DNA from: an uncultured Collinsella sp.
GTDB lineage: Bacteria; Actinomycetota; Coriobacteriia; Coriobacteriales; Coriobacteriaceae
Length of the DNA stretch: 14,822 nucleotides
Assembly: GCA_900552395.1 (NCBI GenBank)
Contig: URZJ01000024.1
Span: 1-14,822 of the forward strand
Reading direction: 5' to 3'
Part shown: positions 6,911-12,507 of the stretch, piece after piece
Position numbering within the stretch: position 1 is the first letter of the stretch
How the letters are laid out: each line of letters begins with the position of its first letter
The notes under the pieces: generated by a model
Seen by the model: only the letters and a program-made list of their open reading frames with translations
Told to the model about the DNA's origin: nothing
Databases searched by the model: none
Program-made: the position numbers and the translations under genes

Positions 6911-8263
6911 TTAGCTCTGAGCTCGCACGCGAGCGGCGCCGAGTTCGGTCAGATGGTATTTCTGGCCATGCTTGATGACCAAGCCGGCCTGCGCCAAGTC
7001 ATTGAGCGTGCGTGACCAAGTGGGGGCCGAGTTTCCAAACGCCCTCGCCAGATCGGTTGCACCGCACGCTTGATTTTGCGCCAGATAGCCCAGCGCGGCG
7101 TTGCCGCGATCGCTTACGAACACGTCCGGCTGTGGCTGCGCATACTGATTTGCTGCATTAGGATACATCATTTGAGCTGCTGATTGTTGAGAACTCTGCA
7201 TCGGCGACATTTGCTGTTGAAAACTTTGAGGCCACTGTTGGTAAGGCTGCGGAGTCATCTGCTGGGCCCAGGGGTTGTACTGCTGCTGCGGCATCTGCTG
7301 GTACGGCTGCTGATATCCCTGCTGGTACTGCTGTGGGAACTGCTGGCCATACCCCAGTGGCGGCATCTGCTGATATGGATATCCCTGTTGGTACGGCTGA
7401 TATCCCATTTGCTGGCCACCCGGTGCCCCCGTCGCCTGCTGCATTGCTGCTGCATTCTGATCCGCCAGCGGCATGGCCTCTGGCACGTTTGGCGGCATCG
7501 ACATCGACGCCGCCTGGGACTCTTGTGTGGGAAGCATTCCGGGCTGCTGCATCTGTCCCACGCGGGGCTGCATCTGTTGCGTTGCCATGGGCTGCTGCGC
7601 AAAAGCTCCCGGCAGGGGATATGCGGGCTGCTCCGTCTCGGGCCGCACGGCAGCACCGCGCCCGCCGGCGCGTTCGATTTCCTGCACGCGTTTAGGATCC
7701 AGGCTTACCGTAACCACGGTGCCGTTGCCCATGTTGTCCTCGATGGACACGGCCCCGCCGGCGTTTTCCAAATACTCCTGCACCATGGGAAACCCTGCTC
7801 CGGTTCCACGGATATAGCGCTTCATCTTGCTGTTTGCGCTGGTAACGCCAAAGTCGAAAGCGCGCTCCTTGTCGTCGATGCCGGGTCCTTGATCAGCAAA
7901 GCGGATGGTGTCTCCGCCGTCCAGAATCGAGATGATGGGCTCGGCAAAGTGCGCGTGGATAAAGTTTTCGACAATCTCGCGGATGACCATGAGCGAGATA
8001 TGGCCACCTTGTTCTTTCATGCACTGGTAGACGGTGTTGGTCGTCTCTTCCAAATACGTGCGGACATCTTGCGGATCAATGACGATCACACGCGGTGTCG
8101 ACAGCATGTCGTCATAGACGGCGATGCGCGCGGCGTACATGACTTTTGGCGCCTGCGTGGTCGTCTGCTCGCCTTCCTCACGCTCTTCGCGCACGCCGGT
8201 GATGTGCTCGTTGTCGGGTGCCGGGTCTCCGGAATCGACCATGGTGTAAAAGTCGTCAGACAT
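6911..8263 (-). CDS. GHKL-ATPase / low-complexity / winged-helix protein upstream of dnaA
   Basis: Unnamed 450-residue protein with three parts. Residues 1-40 are acidic and probably disordered. A GHKL (histidine kinase/SpoIIAB-like) ATP-binding domain spans about 60-190, with N-box REIVEN (95-100), G1 box DQGPG (124-128), G2 box GTGAGFPMV (153-161) and GNGT (179-182). No phospho-acceptor histidine domain or transmembrane segment is visible, so it is not an ordinary sensor kinase; an anti-sigma-type or nucleotide-switch protein is more likely. Residues about 205-380 are rich in Gln, Tyr, Pro and Met. Residues about 383-448 look like a winged helix (ALGYLAQNQ... ATDLARAFG... WSRTLNDLAQAGLV... 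YHLTELG). ATG at 8263 has only a weak GA-rich ribosome-binding site. It is 15 bases from dnaA, and its upstream gap holds DnaA-box-like repeats. A role in origin or dnaA control is inference from position. Confidence 0.85.
   Translation of the reverse strand: MSDDFYTMVDSGDPAPDNEHITGVREEREEGEQTTTQAPKVMYAARIAVYDDMLSTPRVIVIDPQDVRTYLEETTNTVYQCMKEQGGHISLMVIREIVENFIHAHFAEPIISILDGGDTIRFADQGPGIDDKERAFDFGVTSANSKMKRYIRGTGAGFPMVQEYLENAGGAVSIEDNMGNGTVVTVSLDPKRVQEIERAGGRGAAVRPETEQPAYPLPGAFAQQPMATQQMQPRVGQMQQPGMLPTQESQAASMSMPPNVPEAMPLADQNAAAMQQATGAPGGQQMGYQPYQQGYPYQQMPPLGYGQQFPQQYQQGYQQPYQQMPQQQYNPWAQQMTPQPYQQWPQSFQQQMSPMQSSQQSAAQMMYPNAANQYAQPQPDVFVSDRGNAALGYLAQNQACGATDLARAFGNSAPTWSRTLNDLAQAGLVIKHGQKYHLTELGAARVRAQS
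7184..7417 (-). repeat. Gln/Tyr/Pro-rich coding repeat region
   Basis: Codons for residues about 283-360 of the GHKL protein form an imperfect repeat built on CAGCAG and TAC/TAT units. They give short peptide repeats of the type YQQGY, YQQPYQQM and YQQWPQ. The degenerate tandem pattern suggests slippage-driven expansion and likely length variation between strains. The protein segment should be disordered. Confidence 0.75.
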
Positions 8264-8344
8264 GCCGCTCGCAATCTTTCAAAAGGTTTCGAACAAATAG
8301 TAGCTCACCGTGCAATGTTTCTCATCTTTCGACAACTTTTCAAA

Positions 8345-8358
8345 ACCTGTTGAAAACT
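8345..8358 (-). repeat. extended DnaA box, copy 2 (AGTTTTCAACAGGT)
   Basis: Minus-strand copy of the 14-mer, identical to copies 1 and 3, with core TTTTCAACA at 8348-8356. It lies 53 bp from copy 3 in the same orientation, close to five helical turns, so both face the same side of the DNA. Confidence 0.7.
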
Positions 8359-8397
8359 TTGGAAAACGGGCGAAAAGTTCTCAACATTGCCAACATG

Positions 8398-8411
8398 ACC
8401 TGTTGAAAACT
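8398..8411 (-). repeat. extended DnaA box, copy 3 (AGTTTTCAACAGGT)
   Basis: Third identical copy on the minus strand, core at 8401-8409. Together with copy 2 and nearby partial matches it forms the box cluster upstream of the dnaA transcription unit. Confidence 0.7.
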
Positions 8412-8506
8412 GGATGAAATATCGTGAAAAGTTGCCATGTACCGCTAAATCGAGCTTGGCTTATGGGGGAACCGTGTGAACTGCGCAACCTTTTACCTTT
8501 GATTTC

Positions 8507-8536
8507 TTGACATTTGAACATTGATTTCCCTACAAT
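8507..8536 (+). promoter_or_regulatory. rpmH operon promoter
   Basis: TTGACA (8507-8512, perfect) and TACAAT (8531-8536, 5 of 6) separated by 18 bases. This is the best sigma-70-type promoter in the window. The expected start is near 8543, giving a leader of about 66 nt before the rpmH ATG. A strong promoter fits ribosomal protein expression. Confidence 0.88.
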
Positions 8537-8562
8537 CTTCAAGCTCACGTGTCTATATCTGC

Positions 8563-8580
8563 GTCCGCGCCCCCGCGGAC
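8563..8580 (+). other. GC-rich hairpin in the rpmH leader
   Basis: Perfect 7-bp inverted repeat, GTCCGCG with CGCGGAC, around a CCCC loop, roughly 20 nt into the predicted leader and 14 nt before the Shine-Dalgarno. No U-run follows, so it is not a terminator. It may stabilise the 5' end or act in leader regulation; function unknown. Confidence 0.55.
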
Positions 8581-8608
8581 ACTCGAAATGCAGCAGGAGG
8601 AACTTAAG

Positions 8609-8743
8609 ATGAAGCGTACGTATCAGCCTAATAAGCGTAAGCGTGCCAAGACCCATGGCTTCCGTGCCCGTATGGCCACTAAGGGTGGTCGTGCCGTGCT
8701 CGCCCGTCGTCGCGCCAAGGGCCGCAAGCGTCTCACTGTCTAG
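8609..8743 (+). CDS. rpmH: 50S ribosomal protein L34
   Basis: Small basic protein of the large ribosomal subunit. The 44-residue sequence has the invariant start MKRTYQPNKRKR, then THGFRARM and the Arg/Lys-rich end RRRAKGRKRLTV, all standard for L34. Start ATG at 8609 is set by AGGAGG (8595-8600) at 8 bases. A longer in-frame reading from 8549 would add 20 residues not found in L34 and is rejected. It is first in the unit rpmH-rnpA-yidD-yidC-jag, driven by the TTGACA/TACAAT promoter. Placement beside the origin gives high gene dosage in fast growth. Confidence 0.99.
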   Translation: MKRTYQPNKRKRAKTHGFRARMATKGGRAVLARRRAKGRKRLTV

Positions 8744-8763
8744 CAGCGATACACACATCTCGC

Positions 8764-9102
8764 ATGAAGACTATTAAGTCTCGGCAAGATTTCGAGCATG
8801 TGTTCAGTCAGGGGCGTCGTTTCAATCACCCTCTGATTCGAATGACCATATGTGAATCGGTTGGCGAAGGCGACTCCGGAAGGGTCGCCTTCGTTGGTGC
8901 TAAACGGCTCGGTTGTGCTGTCGTGCGCAACCGTTCTAAGCGTGTGATGCGCGAGGCCGCCCGCAGCTGTGGATTTCCCGTTGCGGGTTATGACATCATC
9001 TTGTTCGCAACTCCCAAGACGAGGGTTTCTTCGCCTCAGGAGATGGACAATGCATTGCGTTCGCTTATGAAACGCGCCGGCGTTGCCGGGGAGGAGCGAT
9101 GA
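8764..9102 (+). CDS. rnpA: ribonuclease P protein component
   Basis: Protein subunit of RNase P, which helps the catalytic RNA bind pre-tRNA leaders and mature tRNA 5' ends. The 112-residue product has the family motif RNRSKRVMREA (55-65), the conserved basic helix that contacts P RNA. It also has the N-terminal F-x-x-V-F-x-x-G-R-R pattern (10-19) and a C-terminal helix. Length is typical. It starts 20 bases after rpmH without an obvious ribosome-binding site, suggesting coupled translation. Its stop overlaps the yidD start by 4 bases (ATGA). Confidence 0.97.
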   Translation: MKTIKSRQDFEHVFSQGRRFNHPLIRMTICESVGEGDSGRVAFVGAKRLGCAVVRNRSKRVMREAARSCGFPVAGYDIILFATPKTRVSSPQEMDNALRSLMKRAGVAGEER

Positions 9103-9323
9103 GCAACCACGTTTTGCGACGTGTTGCCATCGCTCCTATTCGCATATATCAACAGGTTATTTCGCCCTTATTGCCTGACGCCTGCATTTATTACCCAACG
9201 TGCTCGCAATACGCCATCCAGGCGATTGAGAAGTACGGTGTTTTGAGAGGCTGCTGGCTTGCCGTGAGGCGCATCGCTCGCTGCAATCCCCTGCACGTCG
9301 GCGGTTATGACCCTGTGCCCTAG
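9099..9323 (+). CDS. yidD: membrane protein insertion efficiency factor YidD
   Basis: Small peripheral membrane protein that aids YidC-dependent insertion. The 74-residue product matches the family: an amphipathic N-terminus (VLRRVAIAPIRIYQQVISPLLP), the conserved YYPTCSQYA block (31-39), a second Cys-containing GCWLAVRRIARCNPLHVGGYDPVP region and the C-terminal GGYDPVP. Translation is coupled to rnpA by a 4-base overlap. yidC follows 29 bases later, in the standard order. A small inverted repeat (GTGCCC-TAGC-GGGCAC, 9315-9330) spans its stop codon. Confidence 0.96.
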   Translation: MSNHVLRRVAIAPIRIYQQVISPLLPDACIYYPTCSQYAIQAIEKYGVLRGCWLAVRRIARCNPLHVGGYDPVP

Positions 9324-9352
9324 CGGGCACTCGCTATCGGAGGAAAACTTAC

Positions 9353-10123
9353 ATGTGGGATTGGATCGTTAACATCCTTTTCGAGCTGCTCAAGCTCATC
9401 CAGACCTTTGCGGTCGACTGGGGCCTGTCCATCATCATCCTGGTGGTCATCATCCGTCTGCTGCTGACGCCGCTTATGCTCAAGTCGACCAAGTCGACGG
9501 CTCGCATGCAGGTGCTGCAGCCCAAGATGCTCGAGATCCAGGAGCGCTATGCCGACGATCCCCAGCGTCAGGCCGAGGAGATGCAGAAGTTCTACAGCGA
9601 GAACAAGTTCAACCCCATGGCTGGTTGTCTGCCGCTTCTGATTCAGATGCCTATCCTGTTTGCCCTGTTTACGCTGCTTCGTAACCTGCCGCAGTACTTT
9701 AACGAGGGCACGTTCTCGTTCTTCAACATCCTGCCCGACCTGACCACCACGCCGAGCGCTTCCTTTGCCGATGGCTTTATGGTTGCACTGCCTGCGCTGG
9801 TCTGCCTGATCCTGTTTGCCGTCCTGACCCTGATTCCGCAGCTCTATATGTCGCGCAACCAGACCGGCCAGCAGGCCCAGAGCATGCGTATGATGGCCGT
9901 TGTCATGACGGTCATGATGCTTTGGATGGGCTGGAGCCTTCCCGTTGGTGTTCTGCTGTACTACGATGTGTCTTCTGCCTGGCAGGTTATCCAGCAGATC
10001 TTCGTGACACAGAAGGTTATCGACAAGGCTAAGGCCGATGAGGAGGAGCGCCTCAAGAACGCTCCGCTGCAGGTCGAGGTTACCCGTCGCGAGAAGAAGC
10101 CGCGCCCGCACAAGAAGAAGTAG
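9353..10123 (+). CDS. yidC: membrane protein insertase YidC/Oxa1 family
   Basis: Inserts and folds membrane proteins, alone or with Sec. The 256-residue product has the Oxa1/YidC core. A first hydrophobic segment (about 22-41) carries the groove arginine R35 in IIRLLLTPLM. A charged cytoplasmic hairpin follows (about 50-85). Further membrane segments lie near 93-113, 142-164, 178-194 and 196-218, and the tail is strongly basic (244-256). There is no lipoprotein signal or large periplasmic domain, so it resembles short actinobacterial and Firmicute forms. ATG at 9353 is set by GGAGGA at 8 bases. The basic tail suggests ribosome contact, as in other C-terminally extended YidC proteins. Confidence 0.96.
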   Translation: MWDWIVNILFELLKLIQTFAVDWGLSIIILVVIIRLLLTPLMLKSTKSTARMQVLQPKMLEIQERYADDPQRQAEEMQKFYSENKFNPMAGCLPLLIQMPILFALFTLLRNLPQYFNEGTFSFFNILPDLTTTPSASFADGFMVALPALVCLILFAVLTLIPQLYMSRNQTGQQAQSMRMMAVVMTVMMLWMGWSLPVGVLLYYDVSSAWQVIQQIFVTQKVIDKAKADEEERLKNAPLQVEVTRREKKPRPHKKK

Positions 10124-10168
10124 TCGGGATATCAATCTTATTTAGGTACCTAACTTTTGGAGTACGTT

Positions 10169-10738
10169 ATGTCTGAAGAGATCATCGAGGATATGCTTGA
10201 GGAGGTTGCCCCGCAGATTGCGGGCGATTATCCCGAGATTGCACAGCGCTACAAGGCCGGTGAAGAGCTGACCGATGAGGAGCTCGACACCATCGCCGAT
10301 GTTGCGATTTCCATTCTGCGTTCCATCCTTTCGCACTTCGATGCCGCCAACTCTCCTATTGATGAGTACGAGGGTGACGAGGGCGAGCTGATTTTGGATG
10401 TTACCGCTCCTGATCTTGCTGTTCTCATTGGCCGTCATGGTCGTACCCTTGATGCCCTTCAGGTTATGTTCTCTTTGCTGGTGAGCCGCAAGCTTGGCTT
10501 TAGGTATCCGGTTGTAGTGGACGTCGAGGGATACAAGAGCCGCCGACAGGACAAGGTTGCCTCCATGGCTCAGTCTGCTGCCGAGCGTGCCATCCGCACT
10601 CATAAGAGCGTTTCGCTTCCGCCCATGAATGCCTACGAGCGCCGACTGGTTCACATTGCACTTCGTGGCAATGACGCCGTCGATACTCATTCTGAGGGTT
10701 CTGACCCCGATCGCCATGTGGTGATCGTTGCTCGATAA
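10169..10738 (+). CDS. jag: Jag/KhpB-like KH-R3H RNA-binding protein
   Basis: RNA-binding protein of the SpoIIIJ-associated (Jag/KhpB) family, linked in Gram-positives to cell division and envelope control. The 189-residue product has an acidic N-terminal region (1-70) without the usual Jag-N domain. It then has a KH-like domain with the loop IGRHGRTL (87-94) and a C-terminal R3H domain with the R-x3-H core in YERRLVHIAL (156-165). The ATG at 10169 is chosen over an upstream TTG (10157), because the TTGGAG there provides the ribosome-binding site. It follows yidC by 45 bases, the standard neighbourhood, and a strong terminator lies just after it. Confidence 0.93.
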   Translation: MSEEIIEDMLEEVAPQIAGDYPEIAQRYKAGEELTDEELDTIADVAISILRSILSHFDAANSPIDEYEGDEGELILDVTAPDLAVLIGRHGRTLDALQVMFSLLVSRKLGFRYPVVVDVEGYKSRRQDKVASMAQSAAERAIRTHKSVSLPPMNAYERRLVHIALRGNDAVDTHSEGSDPDRHVVIVAR

Positions 10739-10756
10739 TCTACTCGAGCTTATGCT

Positions 10757-10788
10757 AAGGGGACGTGGTTTCCACGTCCCCTTTTTTT
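10757..10788 (+). terminator. Rho-independent terminator after jag
   Basis: Inverted repeat AAGGGGACGTGG (10757-10768) with CCACGTCCCCTT (10772-10783), 3-base loop, followed by an uninterrupted T run to 10788. It ends the rpmH-jag unit and implies a separate promoter for rsmG-parAB, which must lie in 10789-10822. I could not identify it with confidence. Confidence 0.95.
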
Positions 10789-10834
10789 GTCAAAAGTTCT
10801 CGATACACTGATTTTTGTCAGAAAGGAGCTTTCG

Positions 10835-11572
10835 TTGTTAGTACTTACTGATCAGCAAGCTGACGAGATGTTGACTCGTCTAACTTCCTATTGCAAAGAG
10901 TATTCCTTGAGCGTATCTGATGTTGAGATGAGGAATTGTATTCAGCATTTGGATTTGGTTCTGGAAACAAATAAGACAACTAATCTCACCCGTATTCTTA
11001 ACGTTGAAGATGCTGCGGTACTTCATATCCTCGACTCACTTGTTTTGCTCCCCTATATCAATAAGGCTCCTGAGGGAGCTTTGCTCGATATGGGGACAGG
11101 TGCGGGCTTCCCTGGTATTCCGTTAACCATAACCACGCATCGTAAAGCTACTTATATTGACTCTGTTGGTAAGAAGGTTGATGCCGTCAATTCTTTTGTT
11201 CATGCTCTTGGGTTGAAACATGCTCATGCGGTCCATGATCGTCTTGAAGAATATGCTCGAAGCCATAAGAAGCAGTTCTCTGTCGTAACTGCCCGCGCAC
11301 TGGCTCCTCTACCGATTCTTGTTGAGTATGCAGCTCCGTTCCTCAAGGATGGAGGGCTATTTGTTATCACCAAGGGCAATCCTTCGGATGAGGAGCTTGC
11401 TTCTGGCATGTCAGCAGCTAAGATTTGTGGCTTCACTTTGCTTCTGAATGACGCAATCGATTTGCCTGAGGGCTTGGGCCACAGGGAGTTCATTGTTCTT
11501 AAAAAGAGTCATCCGGCATCCGTTTCATTGCCTCGTGCAAATGGCATGGCAAAGAAGAATCCGCTTGCCTAG
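10835..11572 (+). CDS. rsmG: 16S rRNA (guanine-N7) methyltransferase RsmG
   Basis: SAM-dependent enzyme that methylates G527 (E. coli numbering) of 16S rRNA; loss gives low-level streptomycin resistance in several bacteria. The 245-residue product has HILDSL (64-69), SAM motif I LLDMGTGAGFPG (83-94), an acidic strand-2 end YIDSVGKK (107-114) and the RALAPL motif (154-159), all typical of GidB/RsmG. Start is TTG at 10835, set by AAAGGAG (10822-10828) at 6 bases. A longer reading from a TTG at 10787 would begin inside the terminator T-run and is rejected. Codon third positions are clearly more A/T-rich than in yidC or gyrB. No terminator separates it from parA; the first parS begins two bases after its stop. 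Confidence 0.96.
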   Translation: MLVLTDQQADEMLTRLTSYCKEYSLSVSDVEMRNCIQHLDLVLETNKTTNLTRILNVEDAAVLHILDSLVLLPYINKAPEGALLDMGTGAGFPGIPLTITTHRKATYIDSVGKKVDAVNSFVHALGLKHAHAVHDRLEEYARSHKKQFSVVTARALAPLPILVEYAAPFLKDGGLFVITKGNPSDEELASGMSAAKICGFTLLLNDAIDLPEGLGHREFIVLKKSHPASVSLPRANGMAKKNPLA

Positions 11573-11573
11573 A

Positions 11574-11589
11574 TGTTTCACGTGAAACA
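11574..11589. other. parS: parS site 1
   Basis: Perfect 16-bp palindrome TGTTTCACGTGAAACA, identical to the widely conserved chromosomal parS consensus bound by ParB. It begins immediately after the rsmG stop. Confidence 0.97.
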
Positions 11590-11612
11590 TAATGGATACT
11601 AACAACTTGCAG

Positions 11613-11628
11613 TGTTTCACGTGAAACA
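11613..11628. other. parS: parS site 2
   Basis: Second perfect TGTTTCACGTGAAACA, starting exactly 39 bp after site 1, with a 23-bp unrelated spacer. Confidence 0.97.
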
Positions 11629-11651
11629 TGGCGGTTGATATCGAATCGGAA

Positions 11652-11667
11652 TGTTTCACGTGAAACA
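11652..11667. other. parS: parS site 3
   Basis: Third perfect TGTTTCACGTGAAACA, again 39 bp on with a 23-bp spacer, ending 39 bp before the parA start codon. A possible parA -10 (TAATAC, 11686-11691) would put its -35 region inside this site, so ParB binding could also control parA. Confidence 0.97.
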
Positions 11668-11706
11668 TCCTCCGTTTGACAGCTTTAATACACACCAGGA
11701 GGGACC

Positions 11707-12507
11707 GTGGGATTTCGCGACGTTAAGCGTTCTAAAAGCGCAAAAGACACGCGTATCATTGCAATCATCAATCAAAAAGGCGGCGTCGGTAAGTCAACGA
11801 CGGCTGTGAACCTTGCAGCAGCACTGGGTGAGCAGGGTCGTAAGACACTGATTGTCGATTTTGATCCGCAGGGAAACAGCACCAGTGGATTTGGAATTGA
11901 AAAAGAAGACCTTGATCGCTGCATCTATGATGCATTGTTGAATGATGTGCCGGCAGAATCGCTTGTTCATGATACTAATTGCAAAAAGGTATTCGTAATT
12001 CCAGCTACGATTCAGCTTGCAGGTGCCGAAATTGAGCTCGTAAGCGCAATTGCTCGTGAAACCCGCCTCAAAGATTTGCTTGAGCCGATTCAGGACGAGT
12101 TCGATTTTATTTTCATTGACTGTCCTCCTTCGCTCGGCCTGCTTACTATCAATGCCTTGACCGCAGCAGACAGCGTTTTGATTCCGATCCAGTGCGAGTA
12201 CTATGCACTCGAGGGCGTTACGAAGCTGCTAGAGTCAATGAAGATGGTCAAATCACGTCTGAACAAGGGCTTAGACACCTATGGTGTGCTTATGACCATG
12301 TATGACTCGCGTACTTCTCTATCGAATCAGGTTGTTGAGGAGGTTCAATCATACTTTGGTGATAAGGCATTTAAGACGCTAATCCCCCGTACGGTTAAAA
12401 TCTCCGAAGCTCCGTCTTTTGGAGAACCGGTAATTACCTATGCACCTCAAAATAAGGGTGCAAAAGCGTATATGAACCTTGCAAAAGAGGTGATCAAGCG
12501 TGCCTAG
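11707..12507 (+). CDS. parA: chromosome partitioning ATPase ParA (Soj)
   Basis: Deviant-Walker ATPase that binds DNA non-specifically and, with ParB-parS, drives origin segregation. The 266-residue product has the deviant Walker A KGGVGKST (24-31) with the signature lysine K24, Walker A' DFDPQGN (51-57) and Walker B FIDCPPS (136-142). A short basic N-terminal extension (1-15) precedes the core. It is full length and close to Soj in size. GTG at 11707 is preceded by AGGAGGG. It sits directly downstream of three parS sites, and its end overlaps parB by 8 bases, a classic parAB operon. The Soj-type homologue in Bacillus also regulates DnaA, which is relevant here given the linkage to the origin. 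Confidence 0.97.
   Translation: MGFRDVKRSKSAKDTRIIAIINQKGGVGKSTTAVNLAAALGEQGRKTLIVDFDPQGNSTSGFGIEKEDLDRCIYDALLNDVPAESLVHDTNCKKVFVIPATIQLAGAEIELVSAIARETRLKDLLEPIQDEFDFIFIDCPPSLGLLTINALTAADSVLIPIQCEYYALEGVTKLLESMKMVKSRLNKGLDTYGVLMTMYDSRTSLSNQVVEEVQSYFGDKAFKTLIPRTVKISEAPSFGEPVITYAPQNKGAKAYMNLAKEVIKRA

Larger units (their letters stand above)
8264..8608. other. oriC: oriC, dnaA-side/rpmH half (box cluster) and divergent promoter region
   Basis: 345-bp gap between divergent transcription units. The left part (about 8264-8434) is dense in box-like sequences. Two are exact TTTTCAACA on the minus strand (8348-8356, 8401-8409). Near matches on the plus strand are TTCTCAACA (8378-8386), TTTTCAAAA (8337-8345), CTTTCGACA (8326-8334), CTTTCAAAA (8276-8284) and TTGCCAACA (8387-8395). 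An 11-mer, TTCAAAACCTG, is shared with the dnaA-dnaN gap (8339-8349 and 5074-5084). The right part holds the rpmH promoter and leader. Between about 8440 and 8500 I see nothing definite. No convincing sigma-70 promoter for the leftward unit was found; DnaA autoregulation through these boxes is plausible. Confidence 0.78.

Noticed and set aside
7184..8353. 389-codon open frame on the plus strand opposite the GHKL gene
   Set aside because: Leu/Arg/His-rich antisense shadow of the Gln-rich repeat (CAG read as CTG); no motifs, and the minus-strand frame has clear ATPase boxes.
8549..8608. 20-residue N-terminal extension of L34
   Set aside because: L34 begins MKRTYQP in almost all bacteria, and AGGAGG is correctly placed for the ATG at 8609.
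8381..8758. 125-codon minus-strand frame covering rpmH and the origin gap
   Set aside because: Antisense to L34 and through the DnaA-box cluster; composition is not protein-like.
9320..10135. 271-codon minus-strand frame opposite yidC
   Set aside because: Shadow of the yidC gene; the plus-strand frame carries all YidC features and a ribosome-binding site.
10787..10834. upstream TTG start for rsmG
   Set aside because: It lies in the terminator T-run and has no ribosome-binding site; the TTG at 10835 has AAAGGAG at 6 bases.
11574..11667. three evenly spaced repeats as a CRISPR array
   Set aside because: The repeats are 16-bp perfect palindromes matching parS, too short for CRISPR, with no cas genes and with parA/parB next to them.
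11676..11691. TTGACA plus TAATAC as a parA promoter
   Set aside because: The two hexamers are only 4 bases apart, so they cannot be a -35/-10 pair; a true -10 for this TTGACA would fall on the ribosome-binding site.
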